Origin: Lachnospiraceae bacterium UBA7093
GTDB lineage: Bacteria; Bacillota; Clostridia; Lachnospirales; Lachnospiraceae
DNA: 64,000 nucleotides
NCBI GenBank assembly: GCA_002492465.1
Contig: DKYT01000019.1
Span: forward strand, 1,000-64,999
Direction of reading: 5' to 3'
The first letter of the stretch is position 1, and each line of letters starts with the position of its first letter. Under the pieces are notes generated by a model. That model worked only from the letters and a program-made list of their open reading frames with translations, was not told the origin of the DNA and did not search any database. Shown here one piece after another: positions 23,759-31,120 of the stretch. The translations under genes were made by a program, and so were the position numbers.

Positions 23759-25189
23759 ATGGCTGAGAAAAAATTAGTGGAAGCTATCACATCCATGAGC
23801 GAAGATTTTGCTCAGTGGTATACGGATGTGGTGAAAAAGGCAGAGCTCATTGATTATTCCAATGTGAAGGGCTGTATGGTGATCAAGCCCGCCGGGTATG
23901 CTCTTTGGGAAAATATTCAAAGACAGCTGGACGAGAGATTTAAAGAGACTGGTGTGGAAAATGTCTACATGCCCATGTTTATTCCGGAAAGTCTTCTGGA
24001 AAAAGAAAAGGATCATGTGGAGGGCTTCGCCCCTGAAGTGGCGTGGGTAACCCACGGAGGCTTAAATCCCCTTCAGGAGAGAATGTGCGTAAGACCTACC
24101 TCGGAAACCTTATTCTGTGATTTTTATAAAGGTGACATTCATTCTTACCGGGATTTGCCCAGAGTATATAATCAGTGGTGCAGCGTAGTGCGTTGGGAGA
24201 AGGAGACGAGACCCTTCCTTCGCTCCAGAGAGTTTTTGTGGCAGGAGGGGCATACGGCGCATGCCACGGCCGAGGAGGCGCAGGAGAGAACGGAGCAGAT
24301 GCTGAACGTATATACGGATTTTTGTGAGGAAGTGCTTGCAATTCCCGTCATTAAAGGACGCAAGACGGATAAGGAAAAATTTGCAGGAGCGGAGGCTACC
24401 TATACCATAGAAGCGTTGATGCATGACGGTAAGGCGCTGCAGTCCGGCACCAGCCACAACTTCGGAGACGGATTTGCAAAGGCATTTGGCATTCAGTTTA
24501 CGGATAAGGATAATCAGTTGAAATACGTTCATCAGACTTCCTGGGGAATGTCCACCAGAATTATCGGCGCCATTATCATGGTACACGGAGACGATTCCGG
24601 ACTGGTGCTGCCTCCAAAGGTTGCGCCTACTCAGGTCATGATTATTCCTATTCAGCAGAAAAAGGAAGGGGTTCTGGACAAAGCATATGAACTTCGGGAC
24701 AGGCTGAAAGGCTTTAAAGTGAAAGTGGACGATAGCGACAAGAGTCCCGGATGGAAATTCTCCGAGCAGGAAATGCGCGGTATTCCCCTGCGGGTGGAGA
24801 TCGGTCCTAAAGATATTGAGGCAGGCAAATGCGTAATCTGCCGGCGGGATACCAGGGAAAAGATAGAGGTTGCTTTGGATGAGCTTGAGAAGAAAGTGGG
24901 AGAACTGTTGGTTCAGATTCAGGCGGATATGCTTGAACGGGCGAAAAAACATTTGGAAGCCCATACCTATACGGCTGCAAACAGAGAGGAGTTTGAGAAA
25001 ATCTTTGAGGAAAAATCGGGCTTTGTGAAAGCTATGTGGTGCGGAGAAACAGCATGTGAGGAAGCGATCAAGGAAAATATGGCAGTTACCAGCCGCTGTA
25101 TGCCTTTCCATCAGGAATGCCTGTCGGAGACCTGCGTTTACTGCGGAAAACCGGCGAAAAAAATGGTATACTGGGGCAGAGCATATTAA
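23759..25189 (+). CDS. proS: prolyl-tRNA synthetase (archaeal/eukaryote-like short type)
   Basis: Class II synthetase that charges tRNA-Pro, 476 residues with ribosome site AGAGGAG. It is the short type without the editing insertion of the E. coli form. Class II motifs: motif 2 around VVRWEKETRPFLRSREFLWQ, the EGHTAHAT loop, the SGTSHNFGDGFAKAFGI segment and motif 3 (SWGMSTRIIGAIIMVHGDD). The anticodon-binding domain and the extra C-terminal zinc-ribbon-like domain (CVICRRD, CLSETCVYCGKPAKKMVYWGRAY) follow. The T-box immediately upstream confirms the amino acid. Confidence 0.95.
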   Translation: MAEKKLVEAITSMSEDFAQWYTDVVKKAELIDYSNVKGCMVIKPAGYALWENIQRQLDERFKETGVENVYMPMFIPESLLEKEKDHVEGFAPEVAWVTHGGLNPLQERMCVRPTSETLFCDFYKGDIHSYRDLPRVYNQWCSVVRWEKETRPFLRSREFLWQEGHTAHATAEEAQERTEQMLNVYTDFCEEVLAIPVIKGRKTDKEKFAGAEATYTIEALMHDGKALQSGTSHNFGDGFAKAFGIQFTDKDNQLKYVHQTSWGMSTRIIGAIIMVHGDDSGLVLPPKVAPTQVMIIPIQQKKEGVLDKAYELRDRLKGFKVKVDDSDKSPGWKFSEQEMRGIPLRVEIGPKDIEAGKCVICRRDTREKIEVALDELEKKVGELLVQIQADMLERAKKHLEAHTYTAANREEFEKIFEEKSGFVKAMWCGETACEEAIKENMAVTSRCMPFHQECLSETCVYCGKPAKKMVYWGRAY

Positions 25190-25213
25190 TGATTAAGAAA
25201 AGGAAGATCACGG

Positions 25214-26557
25214 ATGCAGAATAGAACCATGATACAGTTGCCTGATAAGGTAAGCTATATTATCAACACCATCATGGAAGCCGGCTACGAGGCGTATGCG
25301 GTAGGCGGCTGCATTCGTGACTCTATTTTGGGAAGGACGCCGGATGACTGGGATATTACCACTTCCGCATCCCCCCATCAGGTGAAGGCGCTTTTTCCTC
25401 GAACCATCGATACGGGCATACAGCACGGAACCGTTACGGTAATGCTGGACAGGGAAGGCTTTGAGGTTACCACTTACCGTATTGACGGCGCATATGAGGA
25501 CGGCAGGCACCCCAAAGAGGTTACTTTTACGCCGGAGCTGAAGGAAGATTTAAAGCGCAGAGATTTCACCATAAACGCCATGGCGTACAATGAAAAAGCA
25601 GGTTTGGTGGATATATTTGAGGGGGTAGCGGATCTTCAGAAAAAGGTAATCCGCTGCGTAGGGGATCCTCGGGAGCGATTTACGGAGGATGCCTTACGGA
25701 TGATGCGTGCGGTGCGCTTTTCCGCACAGCTGGGATACGGAATTGAGGATCAAACGGCGAAGGCGATTGGAGAATTGGCATCAAATTTGGCTCTAATCAG
25801 TGCGGAAAGAATTCAGACAGAGTTGATAAAACTGGTCACGTCCCCTCATCCTGAAGCCCTTCGCACTGCTTATGAAACCGGAATTACAAAGGTTATACTG
25901 CCGGAATTTGACAGATGCATGGAAACGGAGCAGAACAACCCCCATCACTGCTACTGTGTAGGGGAACATATTTTAAGATCCATGGAGGAAATAAGACCGG
26001 ATAAGACGCTGCGCCTTGCCATGTTGTTTCACGATATAGGCAAGCCCCGGACGCTGACAGAGGATGAAAAGGGAATCTATCATTTTCACGGACATCCTGC
26101 CGTTTCGGAGGAAATGACGCGGACGATCTTAAGGAGACTGAAATTTGACAACGAAACCCTGGATTATGTGACAAAGCTGGTACGATACCATGATTATGAC
26201 GTTATACCCAAGCCGGCAAATGTAAGACGTGCGGTTCTGAAAACAGGCGAATTGATTTTTCCTCTTTTGCTGGAGGTAAAGGAGGCGGATCTGAAGGCGC
26301 AAAGTATGTATATGCGCAGGGAAAAGGAAGAAAAGCTGACAGCCGTGGGCAGGGTTTATCAGGAGATTCTTTCCCAAAAGCAGTGCGTCTCCCTGAAGAC
26401 TCTTGCTGTTACAGGCACAGATCTGATAAAGGAAGCGGGGATGCAGCCCGGGCGGGAGATTGGCAGTATGCTGCAGAAATTGCTGGATCTTGTGGTGGAA
26501 GATCCTTCCCTGAATGAAAGGGCGATTCTGCTTAAAAAGGCAAGGGAAATTCAGTAA
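25214..26557 (+). CDS. cca: CCA tRNA nucleotidyltransferase
   Basis: Class II polymerase-beta-fold enzyme that adds or repairs the CCA end of tRNA, 447 residues. The nucleotidyltransferase motif AVGGCIRDSILGRTPDDWDI gives the GG and the D-x-D metal site; RRDFTINAMAYN and EDALRMMRAVRFSAQLGY give the sugar-discriminating and base-recognition helices. A C-terminal HD domain (MLFHDIGKP, YHFHGHPAVS, VRYHDYDV) adds phosphohydrolase potential. It follows proS after 24 bases with AAGGAAG, so the two tRNA genes are probably co-transcribed. Confidence 0.94.
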   Translation: MQNRTMIQLPDKVSYIINTIMEAGYEAYAVGGCIRDSILGRTPDDWDITTSASPHQVKALFPRTIDTGIQHGTVTVMLDREGFEVTTYRIDGAYEDGRHPKEVTFTPELKEDLKRRDFTINAMAYNEKAGLVDIFEGVADLQKKVIRCVGDPRERFTEDALRMMRAVRFSAQLGYGIEDQTAKAIGELASNLALISAERIQTELIKLVTSPHPEALRTAYETGITKVILPEFDRCMETEQNNPHHCYCVGEHILRSMEEIRPDKTLRLAMLFHDIGKPRTLTEDEKGIYHFHGHPAVSEEMTRTILRRLKFDNETLDYVTKLVRYHDYDVIPKPANVRRAVLKTGELIFPLLLEVKEADLKAQSMYMRREKEEKLTAVGRVYQEILSQKQCVSLKTLAVTGTDLIKEAGMQPGREIGSMLQKLLDLVVEDPSLNERAILLKKAREIQ

Positions 26558-26613
26558 TACTTTACAGTGGTTACTCATATGATAGGATATGACACGAATT
26601 GGGGGTAATCACT

Positions 26614-27618
26614 GTGAATGACAGAAGCGTCAGTTTGCTGGAAAATTATGATATAGAAGTGCTTCGCACCTGGAAGGGGCGGGGCGCTATTCTTTGTGAA
26701 ACGTCGCAGGGAACCTGTATATTGAAGGAATACGCAGGGCATAAGGAAAAGGTTCTTTTTCAGGATGCTTTGCTTACGATAGTGAAAGAAAGAGGCTTTC
26801 TGGGAGTAGAAAGTATCCTTAGAAATAAAGATCAGGAGCTTTTGACCCAGGATCAGGACGGGACTTCCTATATTTTAAAAACCTGTTTTGAGGGGCGGGA
26901 ATGCAATGTGAAGGATATGGAGGAATGCAGACAGGCGGTGGGAACCCTTGCAGCATTTCATAACGTATCTTATGTGGAGGAGCCGCTTTTTGTGGATACA
27001 GGCATGCCCCGTTTTGCCCATCAGGAATTTGAGAAGCACAATAAAGAGCTTCGCAGGGTAAAAAAATATTTAAAAGAGAGAGGGCAAAAGACAGACTTTG
27101 AGATATGTCTGATTAAAAATTACGACTATTTTTTAAATTTGGCATTGCAGATTACGGAGGAGTTAAGGTATTTTCAGAAGGAAGAAAAAAGGCGTTTTGT
27201 GTGCCACGGTGATTACCAGTATCACAACATTATCGTTACCGGCGGAGGGATGAAGCTGATCAATTTTGAGAAATGTGTTTCTGACAGTCCGGTGCGGGAT
27301 CTGTACTTGTTTATGAGAAAACTCCTTGAGAAGAACAGCTGGGATGAGAGCATAGGGTTTGACCTTGCCGATGCCTACGGAAAGGTGCGCCCCATGGAAG
27401 AGGAGGAGTACCTGCAGCTGTATTACCGTCTTGCCTATCCTGAAAAGTTCTGGAAGATCGTCAATTTTTATTATAATTCCGGGAAGGCGTGGATTCCCGG
27501 GAAAAATTTGGAGAAGCTCAATAAGCTGACGGACCAGGAAAAGGAAAAACAGGAATTTCTGAAAAAATTCAGGGCACGATATTTGTCAGCTTTTGGAAAT
27601 TACCATACTTTCGTTTGA
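26614..27618 (+). CDS. CotS-like spore coat protein / aminoglycoside phosphotransferase fold
   Basis: A 334-residue kinase-fold protein. GTG 26614 is preferred because GGGGGT (26601-26606) lies 7 bases before it; an in-frame TTG 26599 has no site. The phosphotransferase core reads VCHGDYQYHNIIVTGGGMKLINFEK: the HGD-x-x-x-N loop is present, but the metal-binding aspartate of the usual ID-x-E motif is Asn (INFEK). That pattern, with the C-terminal YNSGKAWIPGKNLEKL, fits the CotS/YutH group of spore-coat proteins. The upstream region has a sequence like a mother-cell sigma -10 (CATATGATA, 26576-26584). Confidence 0.72.
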   Translation: MNDRSVSLLENYDIEVLRTWKGRGAILCETSQGTCILKEYAGHKEKVLFQDALLTIVKERGFLGVESILRNKDQELLTQDQDGTSYILKTCFEGRECNVKDMEECRQAVGTLAAFHNVSYVEEPLFVDTGMPRFAHQEFEKHNKELRRVKKYLKERGQKTDFEICLIKNYDYFLNLALQITEELRYFQKEEKRRFVCHGDYQYHNIIVTGGGMKLINFEKCVSDSPVRDLYLFMRKLLEKNSWDESIGFDLADAYGKVRPMEEEEYLQLYYRLAYPEKFWKIVNFYYNSGKAWIPGKNLEKLNKLTDQEKEKQEFLKKFRARYLSAFGNYHTFV

Positions 27619-27642
27619 CTAATCTCAGTTACATGATATACT
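27615..27642 (+). promoter_or_regulatory. sigma-A promoter of the PEGA lipoprotein gene
   Basis: TTGACT (27615-27620), 16 bases and TATACT (27637-27642). The -35 overlaps the stop codon of the CotS-like gene, so the lipoprotein is probably a separate unit. Confidence 0.65.
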
Positions 27643-27683
27643 CTAAATGAGGCAACTGTTCATAAGCATCTGAGGGAAAAAAG

Positions 27684-29054
27684 ATGATAAATCAGGATAA
27701 AATACAAAAGATCATAAAGCCTGCTCTCTGCGGGCTGTGCCTGGTTTTGACGGGCTGCAGCGCCGCAAGCCTGGCGCAGGAATCTACTTTTGAGAGCGCT
27801 TACGAAAATGGCGAAGAGGAGATGCCTGTCAATATCTATACGTCTACAGCTTCGGTGGTGATCGAGGCGGTGGATGAGGAAGAATGCCTGATCGCCATGT
27901 ATATGATCGACCGGAACGAGGGCAGAAATTTAAAATATGACGGCGCTACCGTCGTGCAGGATAAGTATGGAAGCGCTATGACGGCGGCACAGCTGAAGGC
28001 GGGGGACATTGCGGATATTACATATAACAGCGAGCTGGAAAGGATGGGTTCTATTACCCTTTCCGGGGAGGCATGGAGCTACGAGGGAGTGGCGAAGTAT
28101 AACCTGGGCGCCGGAAGCGGAAGCGCTACCATCGGCAGCGAATCCTACAGCATAAGCGACAGGGTGCTGGTATTTTCAGCGGGGCGTCCGATCACCGTAG
28201 ATCAGGTGATCCGTCAGGATGTGCTTTCTTTCAAGGGGAAGGGACATGAGATTATCAGCATTACGGTGGATAAGGGACACGGCTATCTGGATCTGAAAAA
28301 TGAAGACGCCCTTTTGGGAGGATGGATCGAAATCGGACAAACAGTCATCTCTCAGATTGCGCCGGATATGCTTTTTACGGTGCCGGAAGGGGACTATACC
28401 GTCAGACTCACAGGCGAGGGGATCGACGAAACCCGGGAGGTCACCATTGAAAGGAATAAAGAAACCCTATTGGATCTGGGGGATATTGAAATACCGGAGC
28501 CGGACAGCGGAATTGTGAAGTTTGAAATTACCCCGGGCACTGCGGCTGTGTATGTAGATGATGAAAAGATCGATACCACATACCCTGTCAGGCTGCCTCT
28601 TGGGCTGCATCAGGTGACTGCAAAGGCGTCAGGTTACGATACTCTTTCCGAGTATTTCCAGGTAGAAAAGGAAACCACCACCGTAAAAATGGAGCTGGAG
28701 GGAGCCTCCACCGTATCTGAAAACAGCGTTACGGTGAAGGAAAACGAGGAAGGCAGAATTACCATTGAGGCGCCGGCAGGAGTGGACGTTTACCAGGATA
28801 ATCTGTATAAGGGAATCGCGCCGGTTACCTATACCAAGACGCCTGGAGAGCACACCATTACTTTGCGTAAAACGGGCTATATTACCAGAAGCTACGGCAT
28901 TCAGATTGCGGACGACAAGCAGGATGTAACCTACTCCTTCCCGGATTTGGATCCCGAAAACGGAACCAGCACATTCCCCAATACGGTAAGCGGAAATACC
29001 GTAAGTGGAAACACGGTCAGCGGTAATACGGTCAGCGGAAACACATCGAAATGA
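27684..29054 (+). CDS. PEGA-domain lipoprotein with C-terminal NTVSG repeats
   Basis: A 456-residue exported lipoprotein: charged N terminus, hydrophobic core and lipobox LTGC (Cys about 25). Residues about 50-250 are beta-rich and unassigned. Two PEGA repeats follow (about 275-340, with YPVRLPLGLHQVTAKASGYD; about 350-425, with APVTYTKTPGEHTITLRKTGY). PEGA domains are surface modules thought to bind the cell wall or carbohydrate. The last residues are four full NTVSG units plus a partial NTSK, encoded by 15-bp near-repeats. No enzymatic motif is visible. Confidence 0.83.
   Translation: MINQDKIQKIIKPALCGLCLVLTGCSAASLAQESTFESAYENGEEEMPVNIYTSTASVVIEAVDEEECLIAMYMIDRNEGRNLKYDGATVVQDKYGSAMTAAQLKAGDIADITYNSELERMGSITLSGEAWSYEGVAKYNLGAGSGSATIGSESYSISDRVLVFSAGRPITVDQVIRQDVLSFKGKGHEIISITVDKGHGYLDLKNEDALLGGWIEIGQTVISQIAPDMLFTVPEGDYTVRLTGEGIDETREVTIERNKETLLDLGDIEIPEPDSGIVKFEITPGTAAVYVDDEKIDTTYPVRLPLGLHQVTAKASGYDTLSEYFQVEKETTTVKMELEGASTVSENSVTVKENEEGRITIEAPAGVDVYQDNLYKGIAPVTYTKTPGEHTITLRKTGYITRSYGIQIADDKQDVTYSFPDLDPENGTSTFPNTVSGNTVSGNTVSGNTVSGNTSK
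28981..29046 (+). repeat. 15-bp tandem repeat encoding NTVSG
   Basis: Four consecutive degenerate copies of a 15-base unit (AATACGGTAAGCGGA-like) and a partial fifth encode (NTVSG)4-NTSK at the C terminus of the PEGA lipoprotein. Third positions differ between copies, so the array is not a very recent slippage product, yet it could still vary in length between strains. Confidence 0.8.
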
Positions 29055-29147
29055 AATTCCGTTTGAATTTTGAAGGCATAAACTTGTCAAAAACAGTCAA
29101 AAGCCTGAAAAGACCGCATAAAAAGTGCATAAATGGGGAAATATACC

Positions 29148-29176
29148 TTGACAAATAAAACCAAAAACGATATATA
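29148..29176 (+). promoter_or_regulatory. sigma-A promoter of hup
   Basis: TTGACA (29148-29153), a 17-base spacer and TATATA (29171-29176) lie 69 bases before the HU start codon. Confidence 0.8.
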
Positions 29177-29244
29177 TAGATATAGGCGTTTCAAAAGAGA
29201 GACATCTAGGAAAAAAACACTCATATAAAGAGGAGGAGTTCGAA

Positions 29245-29520
29245 ATGAACAAAACAGAATTAGTAGTAGCTATGGCTGAGCAGGCAGGCTTATCCAAGAA
29301 AGATGCAGAACAGGCTTTAAAGGCTTTTGTTGATGTTGTATCAGAAGAATTAAAGAAAGACGGAAAGGTTCAGCTGGTTGGTTTTGGTACTTTTGAAGTA
29401 TCCAAGAGAGCGGCAAGAGAAGGAAGAAATCCTCAGACTGGCGAGGTTATGCCGATTGCAGCATCCAAGGCACCTAAGTTCAAAGCTGGTAAAGCTTTAA
29501 AGGATTTGGTTAACGCATAA
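29245..29520 (+). CDS. hup: HU family DNA-binding protein
   Basis: A 91-residue nucleoid protein that bends and compacts DNA as a dimer. N-terminal helices MNKTELVVAMAEQAGLSKKDAEQAL are followed by the beta-arm segment VQLVGFGTFEVSKRAAREGRNPQTGE, which carries the conserved arm-tip RNPQTG, and the closing KFKAGKALKDLVN. The ribosome site AGAGGAGG and consensus promoter suggest high expression. A terminator follows, but the spacing to rqcP suggests some read-through into the sporulation/division block. Confidence 0.96.
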   Translation: MNKTELVVAMAEQAGLSKKDAEQALKAFVDVVSEELKKDGKVQLVGFGTFEVSKRAAREGRNPQTGEVMPIAASKAPKFKAGKALKDLVNA

Positions 29521-29535
29521 GATGATTTTTTCAGG

Positions 29536-29558
29536 GGACCTGCTATGCAGGTCCTTTT
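29536..29558 (+). terminator. intrinsic terminator after hup
   Basis: Perfect 8-bp stem GGACCTGC/GCAGGTCC (29536-29543 with 29547-29554) with a 3-base loop and TTTT. It ends 20 bases before the rqcP start. Confidence 0.85.
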
Positions 29559-29578
29559 ACATTAGTAGAGAGGAAAAA

Positions 29579-29818
29579 ATGAGGCTGGATAAATATTTAA
29601 AGGTTTCCCGATTGATTAAAAGAAGAACCGTTGCCAACGAGGCATGTGATGCAGGGAGAGTCCTTATTAACGATAAGCCTGCGAAGGCTTCCGCCAATGT
29701 AAAAGAAGGGGATATTATAACCATTGCATTCGGCAATAAGGATGTAAAAGTGGAGGTTTTAAGCGTGCAGGAAACGGTAAGAAAAGAAGAGGCAAAGGAA
29801 TTGTTCCGGTATTTGTAA
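29579..29818 (+). CDS. rqcP: S4-domain ribosome quality-control protein RqcP (YabO/Hsp15-like)
   Basis: A 79-residue S4 RNA-binding protein from ATG 29579 (AGAGAGG upstream). The S4 motif is clear: MRLDKYLKVSRLIKRRTVANE, then GRVLINDKPAKASANVKEGD. In Bacillus subtilis the orthologue YabO (RqcP) binds the 50S-tRNA complex and helps RqcH add alanine tails to stalled nascent chains. Its neighbours here (yabP, yabQ, divIC) match the Bacillus order, which supports orthology. The MutS2 gene of this window (RqcU in Bacillus) belongs to the same quality-control route. Confidence 0.88.
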   Translation: MRLDKYLKVSRLIKRRTVANEACDAGRVLINDKPAKASANVKEGDIITIAFGNKDVKVEVLSVQETVRKEEAKELFRYL

Positions 29819-29885
29819 TTTGCAATTCTAAAACAAAGGATTTCCTAATATAATTCTTTAGAGAAGAATGTATCAGGAGATCATT

Positions 29886-30176
29886 ATGGAAGAGCTGACC
29901 AACGTAAATAAACGTGCGCATAAGCTGATTCTGAATAATAGAAGGACATGTAATTTGACAGGAATCAATGATGTTTTGTCTTTTGACGAGCATGAGATCA
30001 TTCTGGAAACGGAGCAGGGCATGCTGATGCTGAAAGGAAATGATCTGCATGTGAGCAGGCTTATGCTGGATAAAGGCGAGGTGGACGTCGACGGAAGGAT
30101 CGACAGTTTTACCTATTCAGAACAGTCCGGCATGGGGACAAAGGGAGACTCCCTATTGGCAAGGCTGTTTAAGTAG
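29886..30176 (+). CDS. yabP: sporulation protein YabP
   Basis: A 96-residue YabP/YqfC family sporulation protein. ATG 29886 is chosen for its ribosome site CAGGAGA; an in-frame ATG at 29868 lies upstream of that site. The beta-rich core (NRRTCNLTGINDVLSFDEHE, LMLKGNDLHVSRLMLDKGEV) is characteristic of the family. Its exact role is not known; mutants in related systems affect spore development. The next gene starts 6 bases after its stop. Confidence 0.88.
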   Translation: MEELTNVNKRAHKLILNNRRTCNLTGINDVLSFDEHEIILETEQGMLMLKGNDLHVSRLMLDKGEVDVDGRIDSFTYSEQSGMGTKGDSLLARLFK

Positions 30177-30182
30177 GGAACT

Positions 30183-30671
30183 GTGAGCCAGAATATTATC
30201 GATGAGGTAACCTTTCTCCTCCATTCCTTTCTGCTGGGGATTGCCATTACCTTTGTATATGATGGTTTTGTGATTTTGCGCAGGCTGGTCAGGCATAGTC
30301 TTTTCCTGATTTCCCTGGAAGATATGGTTTTTTGGATTGCCTGCGCTATTGGCGTGTTTTATATGCTTTACGAAGAGAATAGCGGAGTCCTCAGATGGTT
30401 TGCGGTGTTTGGTGCGGCTTTGGGGATGATCGCATACAAAAAAAGCGTCAGCCCGCTGATTGTCCGTGGGGTAACGCAGATTGTCCGGAAGATTCTTTGG
30501 GCATTTGCGAAGCTTTTTCATTTCCTGTTAAAGCCTTTCCGATTTGCAGGCGGAAAAGTACGCCGGGTATGGAAGCGTTCCTCGGCAAAAGGAAGGAAAG
30601 TTGGCAAATGTGTCAAAAACAAGTTGACGTGCCGATTAAAATTACTTAAAATAACATTATGTAAACGATAA
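30183..30671 (+). CDS. yabQ: spore cortex biosynthesis protein YabQ
   Basis: A 162-residue membrane protein, start GTG 30183 with TAGGGA just upstream. Several membrane helices fill residues about 8-120, with the family segment LHSFLLGIAITFVYDGFVIL, followed by a strongly basic C-terminal tail (GGKVRRVWKRSSAKGRKVGK). YabQ is an integral membrane protein needed for the spore cortex in Bacillus. Order and spacing (after yabP, before divIC) match the Bacillus cluster. Confidence 0.87.
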   Translation: MSQNIIDEVTFLLHSFLLGIAITFVYDGFVILRRLVRHSLFLISLEDMVFWIACAIGVFYMLYEENSGVLRWFAVFGAALGMIAYKKSVSPLIVRGVTQIVRKILWAFAKLFHFLLKPFRFAGGKVRRVWKRSSAKGRKVGKCVKNKLTCRLKLLKITLCKR

Positions 30672-30699
30672 ATAATCGTAAAGAAATGAAGGGATTATT

Positions 30700-31005
30700 A
30701 TGGCAAGAAGAGCGGCTTACAGAAAAAGACGTCAAAACCGTTTTGGCATGTTTCTCGTTTCGGTAGTTGTTGTGATGCTGTTGGTGGTGGTAGCGTTTAA
30801 CAGCATAGGGCTCAGGGAAAAAAAGGCGGCATACCAGCAGAAAGAAGCAGCGTTGGAAGAACAGATTGCCGCAGAGGAGGAACGGGCGAAGGAGATAGAT
30901 GAGTTTGAGACTTACACCCATACCAAGAAATACATTGAAGAGGTGGCAAGGGATAAGCTTGGACTGGTGTATGAAGGCGAAATATTATTTGAGGATGAAA
31001 ATTAA
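30700..31005 (+). CDS. divIC: septum formation initiator DivIC (FtsB-like)
   Basis: A 101-residue bitopic division protein: basic N terminus, one membrane helix (about 15-36, FGMFLVSVVVVMLLVVVAFN), a coiled coil (REKKAAYQQKEAALEEQIAAE) and a C-terminal region YIEEVARDKLGLVYEGEILF typical of DivIC/FtsB. It works with FtsL and DivIB at the septum. A strong terminator follows, so hup-rqcP-yabPQ-divIC forms a unit separate from spoIIE. Confidence 0.92.
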   Translation: MARRAAYRKRRQNRFGMFLVSVVVVMLLVVVAFNSIGLREKKAAYQQKEAALEEQIAAEEERAKEIDEFETYTHTKKYIEEVARDKLGLVYEGEILFEDEN

Positions 31006-31031
31006 AGCAGGTGGAGGCACCTGCTTTTTTT
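31006..31031 (+). terminator. intrinsic terminator after divIC
   Basis: Perfect 8-bp stem AGCAGGTG/CACCTGCT (31006-31013 with 31018-31025), 4-base loop, followed by a run of seven T. Confidence 0.92.
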
Positions 31032-31096
31032 GTCAAAATATTTTCTGTTATCGGCACGTATTTATGACAAAATATTTTCTTCTTTCTGTGTATAAT
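31031..31096 (+). promoter_or_regulatory. spoIIE promoter with long spacer and Spo0A-box-like repeats
   Basis: ATGACA (31064-31069) and TATAAT (31091-31096) are 21 bases apart, too far for ordinary sigma-A promoters but the known class spacing of Spo0A-activated promoters such as Bacillus spoIIE and spoIIG. TGTCAAA (31031-31037) and TGACAAA (31065-31071), 34 bp apart, differ from the 0A box TGNCGAA by one base each. They begin a longer direct repeat containing CAAAATATTTTCT. Confidence 0.6.
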
Positions 31097-31120
31097 AGTC
31101 CTTTGCAGGAGGAAGCGGTT

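Noticed and set aside
24110..25111. Minus-strand open frame of about 330 codons opposite proS
   Set aside because: It is covered by the complete ProRS gene with all class II motifs; no start signals on the opposite strand.
28981..29046. CRISPR array
   Set aside because: The repeats are contiguous 15-base units without spacers, in frame with the lipoprotein gene; no cas genes are present.
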